Assembly: GCF_016599715.1 (NCBI RefSeq)
Contig: NZ_CP067019.1
Coordinates: 1,426,001-1,490,000, forward strand
Length of the DNA: 64,000 nucleotides
From: Acinetobacter sp. CS-2
GTDB taxonomy: Bacteria > Pseudomonadota > Gammaproteobacteria > Pseudomonadales > Moraxellaceae
Direction: 5' to 3'
The notes beneath the pieces were generated by a model, which saw nothing but the letters and a program-made list of their open reading frames with translations, made no database searches and was not told the origin of the DNA. Shown one piece after another: positions 34,370-43,740 of this stretch. The number at the start of each line of letters is the position of its first letter. Position 1 is the first letter of the stretch. A program made the position numbers and the translations under genes.

Positions 34370-34999
34370 TTATTGTGAATTTTCCATGCTAAATAAATTA
34401 TTGGATTTGGAAATTTTTTTAGCAATATAATGCGACTTTTTTAGGCGGATTAAAATAATCTGCGATTGGAATTCCAGTTCGCCAAATTCAGGCTCGACCT
34501 GGACATAATGTAACTGACCAAAACTGTCCCGTACCCGTGCCTGTGCGGAAAATCCCGGACGCGCATTGCCACTGGAAATGGTCGCCAAACGTCCCAGCAG
34601 ACTGACCTGTTGTTTAGTAAGCGTTGGCTTGATGACCTGGTCAAGACAATGAATCATAAATACAGTGAAAAACACCGCAATGATCAGTGCCGGGATCATC
34701 AGATAATAAGCAGGCAAGAATGCCTTCTGCTGTGCAAATACACAAAGTTGCAGAAAATAGCCTGCGAAACTGAAGTTCATCAGTAAAAACACCACAATCA
34801 GTGTTTTGGAGAATTTGACATTGAGTAGAGGGGAGTCGGTAAGTTTCTTTGGATAAAGGGTTTTTAGAAACTCAGTCGGACGAATATTAAAGTAATAGCC
34901 AATGGTTTCTGCCATGCTGAGTAAAATTAAAGCCAGTAAACTTAAATGAAACGGGATTAAGTTATAGTTTTGTAGAAACTCTAGCATGGCAAATTCCAT
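34370..34999 (-). CDS. YqiJ-family inner-membrane protein with OB fold
   Basis: A 209-residue protein, the same length as E. coli YqiJ. Three hydrophobic segments lie at about 16-35, 68-90 and 98-122. The C-terminal soluble domain has RDSFGQLHYVQVEPEFGELE and ILIRLKKSHYIAKK, aligning with the OB-fold part of YqiJ. In E. coli YqiJ is paired with the flotillin-like YqiK; no flotillin gene is present here. Instead it follows a Rieske gene by five bases. Membrane-microdomain involvement is inferred from the family only. Confidence 0.75.
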   Translation of the reverse strand: MEFAMLEFLQNYNLIPFHLSLLALILLSMAETIGYYFNIRPTEFLKTLYPKKLTDSPLLNVKFSKTLIVVFLLMNFSFAGYFLQLCVFAQQKAFLPAYYLMIPALIIAVFFTVFMIHCLDQVIKPTLTKQQVSLLGRLATISSGNARPGFSAQARVRDSFGQLHYVQVEPEFGELEFQSQIILIRLKKSHYIAKKISKSNNLFSMENSQ

Positions 35000-35004
35000 A
35001 AGTT

Positions 35005-35331
35005 TTATTCTTCTTTCAGGTAAATTCCACCATCAGAATGCACATTAATCTTTACTTTTTCAAGTGATTGCCCTAAGCAGGGACCAGAAATACATTCACC
35101 GGTTTCAACCAGAAACAGGGCTCCATGAGTGGAGCATTCAATATATTCCTGATCACGGTCTAAAAACTGGTTTTCCAGAAATTCCAGTTCGACCTGTAAG
35201 TGAGGGCAGATATTCTGATAGGCAAAGAATGAACCATCACGCTGGGTAATGAAAATATTGTCACCATTTGGCGTTTCGTATGAACGTGCTTCACGTTCAG
35301 GGATTTCTTCCATCATGGCAATTTTAATCAT
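35005..35331 (-). CDS. Rieske [2Fe-2S] ferredoxin-like protein
   Basis: A 108-residue small Rieske protein. The cluster motifs Cys-x-His in YQNICPHLQVEL and Cys-x2-His in IECSTHGALFLVETG are intact, with an unusually long insert (LDRDQEY region) between them. It would pass electrons to an oxygenase or similar partner, which is not identifiable. The start ATG at 35331 overlaps the kinase stop (TAATG) and has AGGA at nine bases; an earlier ATG at 35340 lies directly on that AGGA. It forms a tight unit with the kinase upstream and YqiJ downstream. Confidence 0.85.
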   Translation of the reverse strand: MIKIAMMEEIPEREARSYETPNGDNIFITQRDGSFFAYQNICPHLQVELEFLENQFLDRDQEYIECSTHGALFLVETGECISGPCLGQSLEKVKINVHSDGGIYLKEE

Positions 35332-36344
35332 TATGCACATTCCTTGTGGAAGTTATTTAATAATTCTGCATAACTTTCTACACTCAGGCGTGGTCCAAAT
35401 TGTGAAACCACTTCACTTGAAATCAAGATTGATAATTCAGCAGCCACTTTAAGGCTTAAACCTGCATTTAGTGCATACAGAAACGCACCTGCAAAGGCAT
35501 CACCGGCGCCATTGGCATCTACCGCAGTCACCTTACGACCAGGAACTTTCAATGTTTGCTCAGAATCCGAAATCAAAGCACCTTCAGCTGATAATGTAAT
35601 GACAGTGTATTTGCTTTTTAATTGCAATTTAGCCAATGCTGCTTCAATTGATTCAGTTTCCGTATACATTAAAGCTTCATGATAATTACAAAGCAATAAA
35701 TCGACACCATCATCCAAAAGCTCATCCAGCCCTTGACGTGCATATTGCACCATTGCTGGATCAGAAAGGGTCAAAGCAATTTTTACCCCATGTGCTTTTG
35801 CAATTTCACGGGCTTGTTTAACCGCTTGTCTTGCAGTGTCGCTAGTGGATAAATAGCCTTCAATATACAGCCATTTTGCAGTTTTTAAGGGTTCAAAATT
35901 GATTTGTGCTTCACTCAGTTCAGCGGTAATACCAAGGTAAGTTTGCATGGTACGTTCAGAATCCGGACTCACCAGAACCATACATGTTCCGGTCACACCT
36001 TCACTGACGGATTGTTCTGCAGTTTGAATGCCGGCATCATTTAAGCCTTTCAGGTAAATCTGACCAAGTTCGTCGTTACCCACGCGGCAAGCATAAAAGG
36101 CTGTGCTGCCTAAAGCACTAAATGCAACGGTGGTATTTGCAGCAGATCCACCTGATGCTTGACCTTTGTATACTTGCGTTTCTTTTAAATTATTATATAA
36201 ATTTGCTTGCGTTTCACCATCAGTCAACTGCATAGTGCCTTTTTGCAAATTTTGTTGAATCAGGAAATCGTCAGAGACTTTAAATTCTTGGTCGATTAAT
36301 GCATTACCAATTGCAAAAAGATCAACAGTTGTCATGTCTTTCAT
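35331..36344 (-). CDS. PfkB-family sugar kinase, probable adenosine kinase
   Basis: A 337-residue ribokinase-like enzyme. N-terminal DLFAIGNALIDQEF, the substrate loop QASGGSAANTTVAFSALG, and the C-terminal PfkB signature AVDANGAGDAFAGAFLYAL (catalytic Asp in GAGD) are clear. Bacterial proteins of this type are commonly labelled adenosine kinase, making AMP from adenosine, but substrate choice among PfkB members cannot be read from motifs alone. It heads a three-gene unit with the Rieske and YqiJ-like genes. Confidence 0.82.
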   Translation of the reverse strand: MKDMTTVDLFAIGNALIDQEFKVSDDFLIQQNLQKGTMQLTDGETQANLYNNLKETQVYKGQASGGSAANTTVAFSALGSTAFYACRVGNDELGQIYLKGLNDAGIQTAEQSVSEGVTGTCMVLVSPDSERTMQTYLGITAELSEAQINFEPLKTAKWLYIEGYLSTSDTARQAVKQAREIAKAHGVKIALTLSDPAMVQYARQGLDELLDDGVDLLLCNYHEALMYTETESIEAALAKLQLKSKYTVITLSAEGALISDSEQTLKVPGRKVTAVDANGAGDAFAGAFLYALNAGLSLKVAAELSILISSEVVSQFGPRLSVESYAELLNNFHKECA

Positions 36345-36471
36345 TCACATTTAAATTAAAACGCTAAGTTTACACCAATGCTCATGATTGCTGTAGATTG
36401 ATGAATAAAATTCAATATAGAGTCAATTTATTCGTTCAAAATACTATATAGGACAGAATAAGGAAGGTTAG

Positions 36472-36921
36472 ATGAATATCACGATTGATAAAGCTGAGCA
36501 ATTACCTGAACAAATCAAGGAATTAGCCAAGCAGGCACAGAAAGAAGGATTTCAGTTTGTTGATCGATTGATTGAAGAGTTCGAAAGTGGCAAGAACCGG
36601 TTTGATCAACCGGGTGAATTTCTGCTGTTGGGCTATGATGATGACAAGCTTGTGGCTTGTGGCGGTTTAAACCAGCAGTGGAATGAAAATGAAATTGATG
36701 CGCGTATTGGGCGGGTGCGTCGTTTTTATGTATTACCGAAATACCGCAAGCATGGTGTGGGCAAGCAACTGTTACAACAGCTGGAAAAAGAGGCACGTGC
36801 CAACTTTTCAGCATTGTGCCTGAATACAGATACTAAAAATGCAGCGCATTTCTATCAAAAGCAAAACTATGTGTTTGTAGAAAATCATCCTAACTATAGT
36901 TATTTCAAATATTTGATCTAG
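36472..36921 (+). CDS. GNAT-family N-acetyltransferase
   Basis: A 149-residue acetyltransferase. The acetyl-CoA binding motif is RRFYVLPKYRKHGVGKQLLQ (R/Q-x-x-G-x-G/A type), and a second strand (LCLNTDTKNAAHFYQKQNYVF) matches motif B. The substrate is unknown. AAGGAAGG precedes the ATG. It is monocistronic and divergent from the kinase gene. Confidence 0.88.
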   Translation: MNITIDKAEQLPEQIKELAKQAQKEGFQFVDRLIEEFESGKNRFDQPGEFLLLGYDDDKLVACGGLNQQWNENEIDARIGRVRRFYVLPKYRKHGVGKQLLQQLEKEARANFSALCLNTDTKNAAHFYQKQNYVFVENHPNYSYFKYLI

Positions 36922-37289
36922 TTTTTATTTTCACTTGTGACACCGTTAAGTCCGTGTAGGTTTGATGGTGTCATAATGAAGTTATTTTTTAAATGCTATT
37001 CATTATTCAGATATCAGTCTAAATTGATAATTAAAAATTATTTCAACACAATCTCTTATTTATTGCATTCATCGCTTTGTTTTCCACTATTTTTTGAATA
37101 CCTGTCTGACCCTCATCTTGAATTCACTTTTGATAAAGTTACATTAAAAAATTCCGAAATCTGATTGAAATATTCCGTGATTTAAAATGGACCAAAATGC
37201 TTGGAATTTGGTAACTGTACAAATCCAAATAGTGCAATATTCAGGTATAATCAAAACCATCTTATAAATATTTAAATGTTGGAGATCAC
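36922..37289. other. intergenic region upstream of the M16C protease gene
   Basis: 368 very AT-rich bases. It holds a 7-bp pair TGACACC/GGTGTCA at about 36936-36973 and a perfect -10 hexamer TATAAT at 37246-37251 without an obvious -35 box. A 75-codon frame here begins with TTG, has no ribosome site and reads as compositional noise. Confidence 0.55.
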
Positions 37290-40229
37290 ATGACTGTAGA
37301 TGTCACTGAAACCATTTCTCAAACTGTTCATCCTGCGTTTCAGTTGATACGTCAACACCATGTTGAAGCCCTAGATATTCGGGTGTCTGAATATAAGCAT
37401 AAAGCCACTGGTGCTATACATTATCATCTGGCCAGTGATCTGGATGAAAATGTCTTTCTTGTTGCGTTTCGTACCCAGCCCATGGATTCAAAAGGTGAGG
37501 CGCATATTTTAGAACATACTGCGCTTTGTGGTTCGGAAAAATTTCCGGTCCGTGACCCATTCTTTCTGATGATTCGTCGTTCGCTCAATACCTTTATGAA
37601 TGCGTTTACTTCAGCAGACTGGACCGCCTATCCTTTTGCCACGCAAAATAAAAAAGACTTCCAGAACCTGCTGGAAGTGTATCTGGATGCTGCTTTTGCT
37701 GCCAATTTAAACGAACTTGATTTTGCTCAGGAAGGTATTCGCATTGAGCTGGAAAATGGCGAACCGGTTTATAAAGGCGTGGTCTTTAATGAAATGAAAG
37801 GGGCAATGAGTTCTCCTTCAGATCAGCTTTATCATCAATTGGCGCATCATTTATTCCCGCATACTACCTATCATTACAATTCCGGTGGCGATCCTAAAAA
37901 TATTCCGGATTTAACTTACCCTGAGTTGGTTGATTTCTATAAGTCACATTACCATCCAAGTAATGCGGTATTTATGACTTTTGGCAATGAATCGGCTTAT
38001 TACTTGCAGGAACAATTTGAAACTTTAGCCTTGTCTAAATTTGAAAAAGGTCAAACCTTACATTCAACACCCGAAACCCGTTTAACTGCACCGCTTGAAG
38101 TCACAGAAAGTTATGCTGTAGATGCAGAAGACCTGAAGGATAAAACCTATCACGTGATTTCATGGCTGTTGCCGCAAGCCAGTGATATTAAATTACGCTT
38201 GGGGATGCGTCTGGTTGAAGGTATTTTGCTGGAAGATTCAGCTTCGCCATTACGTCATTATCTGGAAACCTGTGGTTATGCCCAGTCTACCGGTCCAATT
38301 ATGGGTGTGGATGATTCCAACTTTGAAATGACCTTCTTTTGTGGCGTACAGGGTTCAAATCCTGAACATGCCCAGGAATTTAAAGACGGTGTGTTTAAGG
38401 TTCTTGAAGAAGTTGCTTCGAAACCGGTTGATGCCGAAATGGTGGATGCGATTTTGCATCAAATCGAATTACATCAGCGTGAAATCAATGGCGATGGCAT
38501 GCCTTACGGTTTAAGCCTGATTTTAAACGGTTTAAGCAGCGTCATTCATCACAGCGATCCGATTCAGGTCTGGGATGTAGACACGGCGATTGAACAGGTC
38601 AAAGAAGAACTTAAAGACCCAATGTGGTTGTCCAACCTGATTAAAGAATATCTGCTGGATAATCCGCATCGTGTACAGATGACTTTGCTGCCTGATGCAA
38701 CCAAGTCGGCAAGAGAAGCTGAAGCGGAAAAAGCGCGTCTGGCTGAAATTGGTGCCCAACTGACGGATGAGCAAAAAGCAGAAATTCTCAAGCAAACCGA
38801 AGCATTAAAAGTCCGTCAGGATACGCCGGATGATTTGAACCTATTACCGAAAGTCGGTCTGGAAGACGTTCTTGCGGACTTGCACATCGTACAAGGTCAA
38901 TTGCGTGAAATTATCAGCAATAATTTAGACACGCCTTTGAATCTGTATCATGCCGGAACCAATGGCATTTACTATCAACAGGTGTTGGTAAAAATTCCAG
39001 ATCAGGTGGTTCAGTCGCCATATTTCAATTTACTTTCAATTTTGCTGGGTGAAGTCGGTGCGGGTGAATACGACTATCTGGAACTGCAACAACTGCAAAC
39101 TGCAGTGAGTGGTGGCGTGGGGATGGGGGCATCTCTACGTTCAAAATATGATGATAAAAACAAGATTAGCGCATGGCTTACGTTGACCACCAAATCATTG
39201 GTGAATAATTTTGAAGCCATCCGCCTGTTGAAACTGGCATTTGAACAACTGCGTTTTAATGAAAAAGACCGTATTATTGAATTATTGCAACAACGTAAAA
39301 CACGCTGGAATTCACGTATTTCCGGTTCTGGTCATAGTTATGCCATGCAAATTGCAGGGCGTAACCACAGTGCTTTGGCACAGCGTGACTATCAAAATAC
39401 CGGTCTGGGTGCGCTGAACTGGTTAGGCGATTTGGTAAGTAAAATTGAAAGTGATGAAACTGCTTATAATGCATTAATTGCAGAATTAAAAGCCATTCAT
39501 CGTTTACTTTTACAGGCACCAAAACAATTCTTGCTGGTGTGTGAAGAACATCAGTCCGATCGTTTGATTGAAGAAGTGCAAGACGTTTGGGACAAGTTAG
39601 CTGTTGATAAAAGTCCGGTAGAATTAACTCAAATCATCACAGAAAATAGCAATAATGACGAAGCCTGGCTGATTCAAGCCAATGTTCAATTCTGTGCTGC
39701 TGCTTATGCTGCAGTAGAAGTTTCTCATCCAGATGCTGCACCTCTCATGGTATTGGCTGCTTATTTGCGTAATGGTTTCCTGCACAGTGCGATTCGTGAA
39801 AAAGGCGGGGCGTACGGTGGTGGAGCAAGCTATGACGGCAATGCCTGTTCATTCCGTTTTTATAGCTATCGTGATCCGCGTCTGGCAGAAACTTTTAAAG
39901 ATTTTGATGCCAGTATTAACTGGTTGCTGAATAGTGAACACAAACCGCATCAATTGGAAGAAGCAATTTTGGGCTTAATTGCCAGTATGGATAAACCGGG
40001 TTCTCCTGCCGGGGAAGCCATTACTGCCTGCTATGCACTATTGCATGCACGTACGCCTGCGGTGCGCAAGCAATTACGTGCACGTTTACTTGCTGTAACT
40101 CTGGATGATCTAAAACGGGTTGCAGAACAATATCTGGTTCAGCAAAAACCGGTCAAGGCTGTGGTTGCACCCGTAGCTAAGCGTGAAGCGCTGCTTGAAC
40201 TTGGTTTTGATATTAAGCAAGTGAACTAA
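37290..40229 (+). CDS. M16C insulinase-family metalloprotease (presequence-protease-like)
   Basis: A 979-residue zinc peptidase of the PreP type. The inverted zinc motif HxxEH is HILEH at residues 72-76, followed by TALCGSEKFPVRDPFF; the third ligand is the Glu in KGVVFNEMKGAMSSP near residue 170. Four M16 domains with a helical linker rich in charged residues near 480-510 fit the family. PreP proteins degrade short peptides in organelles; bacterial substrates are mostly unknown. No signal peptide is visible, so it is probably cytoplasmic. GGAG precedes the ATG. pldA follows after 24 bases. Confidence 0.9.
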   Translation: MTVDVTETISQTVHPAFQLIRQHHVEALDIRVSEYKHKATGAIHYHLASDLDENVFLVAFRTQPMDSKGEAHILEHTALCGSEKFPVRDPFFLMIRRSLNTFMNAFTSADWTAYPFATQNKKDFQNLLEVYLDAAFAANLNELDFAQEGIRIELENGEPVYKGVVFNEMKGAMSSPSDQLYHQLAHHLFPHTTYHYNSGGDPKNIPDLTYPELVDFYKSHYHPSNAVFMTFGNESAYYLQEQFETLALSKFEKGQTLHSTPETRLTAPLEVTESYAVDAEDLKDKTYHVISWLLPQASDIKLRLGMRLVEGILLEDSASPLRHYLETCGYAQSTGPIMGVDDSNFEMTFFCGVQGSNPEHAQEFKDGVFKVLEEVASKPVDAEMVDAILHQIELHQREINGDGMPYGLSLILNGLSSVIHHSDPIQVWDVDTAIEQVKEELKDPMWLSNLIKEYLLDNPHRVQMTLLPDATKSAREAEAEKARLAEIGAQLTDEQKAEILKQTEALKVRQDTPDDLNLLPKVGLEDVLADLHIVQGQLREIISNNLDTPLNLYHAGTNGIYYQQVLVKIPDQVVQSPYFNLLSILLGEVGAGEYDYLELQQLQTAVSGGVGMGASLRSKYDDKNKISAWLTLTTKSLVNNFEAIRLLKLAFEQLRFNEKDRIIELLQQRKTRWNSRISGSGHSYAMQIAGRNHSALAQRDYQNTGLGALNWLGDLVSKIESDETAYNALIAELKAIHRLLLQAPKQFLLVCEEHQSDRLIEEVQDVWDKLAVDKSPVELTQIITENSNNDEAWLIQANVQFCAAAYAAVEVSHPDAAPLMVLAAYLRNGFLHSAIREKGGAYGGGASYDGNACSFRFYSYRDPRLAETFKDFDASINWLLNSEHKPHQLEEAILGLIASMDKPGSPAGEAITACYALLHARTPAVRKQLRARLLAVTLDDLKRVAEQYLVQQKPVKAVVAPVAKREALLELGFDIKQVN

Positions 40230-40253
40230 AGATATCATTTGAGGTAAAACCCT

Positions 40254-41408
40254 ATGGCGTTCAAAACGCTTGAACGCACTACATTGCAACTGAGCATGAT
40301 CATGCTCAGTTCTTTGTATGCGGCGAATATTCATGCACAAAAACCAGAATCTCTCATTACACCCGCAAGTCCGGAAGCATGCGTGGCATTAGAGTCCAAT
40401 GCGGATCGTCTGGCCTGTTATGACACTTTGTTTAAGGTTCCTGAAACAGAAAAAACTGCACTGGTGTCTGAACGTCAGGCAGCCAATCAAATTGCACCTG
40501 CACCGACTGAGCCAGAAACGATCAAAGAAAAAATCAGTCATGGGATGAGTAACATATTTGCTGTTGAGGGACCAAAAATTGATCCCAATACGTCTTTGCT
40601 GGACAAGCGTTGGGAGCTGTCTTCTGAAAGTAAGCTTGGAACCTGGAATATTCGTGCGCACCAGCCGGTTTATCTGCTTCCAGGATTCTGGACTTCGGAT
40701 AAAAACGAACGTCCTTTCAGTCCGAATGAAAATAACACGGTACAGGTGGGTGATGAGCAAAACCTGAAATCGATGGAAGCGAAATTCCAGTTGTCTTTGA
40801 AAACCAAAGCAGTTGAAAACCTGTTTGGTGATAATGGAGATATCTGGCTGGGTTATACCCAGTCATCACACTGGCAGGTTTATAATGCAGATGCCTCGCG
40901 TCCTTTCCGTGAAACCAACTATGAGCCTGAAGCCAGTCTGGTTTTTCGGACCAATTATGAAATTTTGGGCTTAAATGCACGTTTACTAGGCGTGACCTTT
41001 AACCATCAGTCGAATGGCCGTGCCGATCCTTTATCACGTAGCTGGAACCGTATTATTTTTAATGTCGGTTTAGAACGCGACAACTTTGCATTGATGCTAC
41101 GTCCTTGGTATCGCATTGAAGAAGATGCAAAAGATGATAACAACCCGGATATTAAAAACTATATTGGTCGTGGTGATTTAACCGCCTTCTACCGCAAGAA
41201 TGATCATGAATTTTCCCTGATGCTGCGTCACTCGCTAAAAGGTGGCGATGATGCGCATGGGGCTATGCAGTTTGACTGGGCATTCCCGATCAGCGGTAAA
41301 TTGCGTGGCCATTTTCAATTGTTTGATGGCTATGGTGAAAGCCTGATTGATTATAACCATCGAGCCACTTATGTCGGTTTAGGTGTGTCCTTAATGAATT
41401 GGTATTAA
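40254..41408 (+). CDS. pldA: outer-membrane phospholipase A with N-terminal extension
   Basis: Outer-membrane phospholipase that removes misplaced phospholipids from the outer leaflet. A signal peptide ends near NIHA-QK. The catalytic His and Ser are in FNHQSNGRADPLSRSWNRI, with the Asn later in the same segment; WELSSESKLGTWNIRAHQP begins the barrel. At 384 residues it is about 95 longer than E. coli PldA; the extra part lies between the signal peptide and barrel and contains EACVALESNADRLACYDTLF, a two-cysteine motif seen in various periplasmic proteins. It probably shares a transcript with the M16C gene. Confidence 0.92.
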   Translation: MAFKTLERTTLQLSMIMLSSLYAANIHAQKPESLITPASPEACVALESNADRLACYDTLFKVPETEKTALVSERQAANQIAPAPTEPETIKEKISHGMSNIFAVEGPKIDPNTSLLDKRWELSSESKLGTWNIRAHQPVYLLPGFWTSDKNERPFSPNENNTVQVGDEQNLKSMEAKFQLSLKTKAVENLFGDNGDIWLGYTQSSHWQVYNADASRPFRETNYEPEASLVFRTNYEILGLNARLLGVTFNHQSNGRADPLSRSWNRIIFNVGLERDNFALMLRPWYRIEEDAKDDNNPDIKNYIGRGDLTAFYRKNDHEFSLMLRHSLKGGDDAHGAMQFDWAFPISGKLRGHFQLFDGYGESLIDYNHRATYVGLGVSLMNWY

Positions 41409-41428
41409 AATTTATATCCATGAATGAT

Positions 41429-41458
41429 AAAAAACCACTCTGTATGAGTGGTTTTTTA
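41429..41458. terminator. bidirectional terminator between pldA and ktrB
   Basis: Stem AACCACTC/GAGTGGTT with a six-base loop, flanked by A-run and T-run, serving two convergent genes. Confidence 0.9.
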
Positions 41459-41469
41459 TTGAATCGGGT

Positions 41470-42810
41470 TTAACCAATTTGAATATCTGCCGGTGGATGT
41501 TTTAAACGGCTTTTTTTCGGGGTGGCAATCAGGTAGGCCAGAGTCAGTGGCCCCAAACGACCCGCAAACATCAGTAAGATTAACGCAAACAGACTTGCAG
41601 GCTGTAATTCACTGGTAATGCCACGTGATAATCCTACCGTACAGGTGGCAGAAACTGCTTCGAAGAGTAAATCCAGGAAGTTTTTGCTGGGCTCCAGAAT
41701 AAGAAGCGTAAATAATCCTAAAAATATCAGTATGGCAGTAATGGAAACCACGGCTAATGCTTTAAATGAGGTGGTTTTAGAAACGGAGTGATTGAATACG
41801 GTTAATTCTTCCGAGCGTCGTAAAAAAGTGATCACACTTAAGACCACAATAATAAAAGTACCAACCTTAATACCTCCAGCCGTGCTGAGTGAACCGCCAC
41901 CAATAAACATCAGGATCATGGTGACTAAGGTGGAAGCATCGGTCATGTTCGCCATTTCCAGGCTGTTAAAACCGGATGAGCGCGGAACGGTGGCATGGAA
42001 CCAGGCGTTTAGGGCTTGATCACCCAGGCTCATATTCGCCAGGGTTAGGGGATTGTTGGCTTCCAGTGCCCAAATTACGATAAAGGCAAATAAGTTTAAA
42101 CCTGCAATTGTAGAGAGTATTAATTTGCTATTGGCACTTAATTTTTTCCAGCGACGAGTGCGCTGGATATCCATCAGCACTACAAAGCCAATTCCACCAA
42201 TAATATAGAGCATACTAATGGTAAAGGTAATAAAGTAATGGTCTGCAAAACTCATCAAACTATTGGGAAATAGGGAAAAACCGCCGTTATTAAAAGCGGA
42301 AACGCTATAAAAAGCCGCGTAAAAAAAGGCGCGGGAAAACTCATATTCTGGCATCCAGGCAATGGTTAAAATCAATGTGCCAATCGTCTCAAAAAACAGG
42401 GAATATAACAGCACCCCTTTAATGGTGAATGACACTTTAGCCAGGCTGGTTTGACCAATGGTTTCCTGCGCCATCATTTGCTGTTTGAGCCTGATATTGG
42501 AAGAAAGGCTCAGTGCAGCCAGTATGGCAAAGGTCATAAAACCCAGGCCGCCGCTTTGCAATAACAGCATAATGACGACCTTGCCAAAGGTGGTATAGGC
42601 GTCTCCGACATTGACCACAGACAGCCCGGTAATGGTCACGGCAGACGTTGAAGTAAACAGGGCATTCAGCCAGCTTAATTCACCATGATGTGAAATCGGG
42701 AGTTTGAGCAATAAAGTTCCGACAACGATAAAGCTCAAGAAACCCAATGCCAGTAAACTGGGTGGGCTTAGATTGACCGTATTGGGATTTTTATTTTGCG
42801 CTTGATTCAT
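41470..42810 (-). CDS. ktrB: KtrB/TrkH-type potassium uptake channel subunit
   Basis: A 446-residue membrane protein of the Trk/Ktr/HKT family. The four pore loops each carry the filter glycine: SAVTITGLSVV, SAFNNGGFSLF, PRSSGFNSLE and ATCTVGLSRG. About eight main membrane segments plus re-entrant loops are present. The KtrB size and the paired small KtrA upstream favour Ktr over Trk. It lets in potassium, probably with sodium coupling, gated by KtrA. It starts three bases after ktrA. Confidence 0.9.
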   Translation of the reverse strand: MNQAQNKNPNTVNLSPPSLLALGFLSFIVVGTLLLKLPISHHGELSWLNALFTSTSAVTITGLSVVNVGDAYTTFGKVVIMLLLQSGGLGFMTFAILAALSLSSNIRLKQQMMAQETIGQTSLAKVSFTIKGVLLYSLFFETIGTLILTIAWMPEYEFSRAFFYAAFYSVSAFNNGGFSLFPNSLMSFADHYFITFTISMLYIIGGIGFVVLMDIQRTRRWKKLSANSKLILSTIAGLNLFAFIVIWALEANNPLTLANMSLGDQALNAWFHATVPRSSGFNSLEMANMTDASTLVTMILMFIGGGSLSTAGGIKVGTFIIVVLSVITFLRRSEELTVFNHSVSKTTSFKALAVVSITAILIFLGLFTLLILEPSKNFLDLLFEAVSATCTVGLSRGITSELQPASLFALILLMFAGRLGPLTLAYLIATPKKSRLKHPPADIQIG

Positions 42811-42813
42811 ATT

Positions 42814-43464
42814 TTATTTAAACCGGGCAGACAGTTTTCTTAAGGGTTCAATTTCACCTTCCACGACTAAGATATCACCTTCTTGCATAATTAAATTAGG
42901 ATCAATGCTATATGAAACCTCTTTGCCGCGTTTGTGCAGAATCGTTTTAATTTCAGGAACATGACTCATAAGCTGGTGAAAACGTTCGCCCTGCTGACTC
43001 TTTTTAATTTCAATTTTAACGATGAAATGATTGTCTTCTAAACCCATATAACGACTGACCATCGGGTAGCTTAATGACTGGGCAACCCGGTTACCCATAT
43101 CTTCTTCAGGATGAATGATTTTATTCACGCCAAGATGAGTCAAAATCATGTGATGGGCTTGTGATTTGGCCTTAGCCCAAATTTTTTTAATACCCATATT
43201 TTTTAGATGCAAAACACATAAGATGCTGGCTTCTATATCTTCGCCAATAGCCACCACCACGGCTTCACAGTTTTGAATATTCAGTTCTTTGAGTACATGT
43301 TCATCTGTGGCATCGGCAATGACTGCATGAGTCAGCTGATCAGAAAAGGTTTCTACATATTTTTTATTGCTGTCTATACCAATCACATCATGGTTTAACA
43401 TGGCTAATTTGGTTGCGACAGTTGCACCAAAACTACCCAAACCAATCACTGCAAACTGTGCCAT
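42814..43464 (-). CDS. ktrA: KtrA/TrkA-type regulatory RCK subunit
   Basis: A 216-residue cytosolic regulator that forms the octameric gating ring under KtrB. The N-terminal Rossmann fold has the nucleotide motif FAVIGLGSFGATVATKLA with the acidic end of strand 2 (VIGIDSN), and the C-terminal RCK_C domain contains ILHKRGKEVSYSIDPNLIMQ. One RCK unit rather than two matches KtrA rather than TrkA. AGGA precedes the ATG. Confidence 0.9.
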   Translation of the reverse strand: MAQFAVIGLGSFGATVATKLAMLNHDVIGIDSNKKYVETFSDQLTHAVIADATDEHVLKELNIQNCEAVVVAIGEDIEASILCVLHLKNMGIKKIWAKAKSQAHHMILTHLGVNKIIHPEEDMGNRVAQSLSYPMVSRYMGLEDNHFIVKIEIKKSQQGERFHQLMSHVPEIKTILHKRGKEVSYSIDPNLIMQEGDILVVEGEIEPLRKLSARFK

Positions 43465-43691
43465 GTGTTTTTAATCCTAATTCGTTTTCAATTTTTACAT
43501 CATATTTCAACGACTATGATGCCACTAAATTTTAGAGTTTGCGTGTTAAACTTTAGCTTAAGTATTAAATAACGTCATTCAACTGAATTCTAAACAGGAA
43601 ATGATTAGCTCAAAATTATAAAACAGCCCATATATAGCTTTCGATTGATGTGATTTGTCTAACTATTTTTTTAATAACGAGAGTTAAATGC

Positions 43692-43723
43692 AAAAAAATA
43701 GCCTGTATTCATACAGGCTATTT
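43692..43723 (-). terminator. terminator of ilvA
   Basis: Perfect stem AAATAGCCTGTAT/ATACAGGCTATTT with a two-base centre. On the minus strand it is followed by a T-run (seven A on the plus strand at 43692-43698). It lies 18 bases past the ilvA stop. Confidence 0.88.
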
Positions 43724-43740
43724 CAGTGAATGCTAAAAAA

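Noticed and set aside
36937..37164. 75-codon frame between the GNAT and M16C protease genes
   Set aside because: It starts with TTG, has no ribosome site and reads as AT-rich noise rich in Phe, Leu and Ser.
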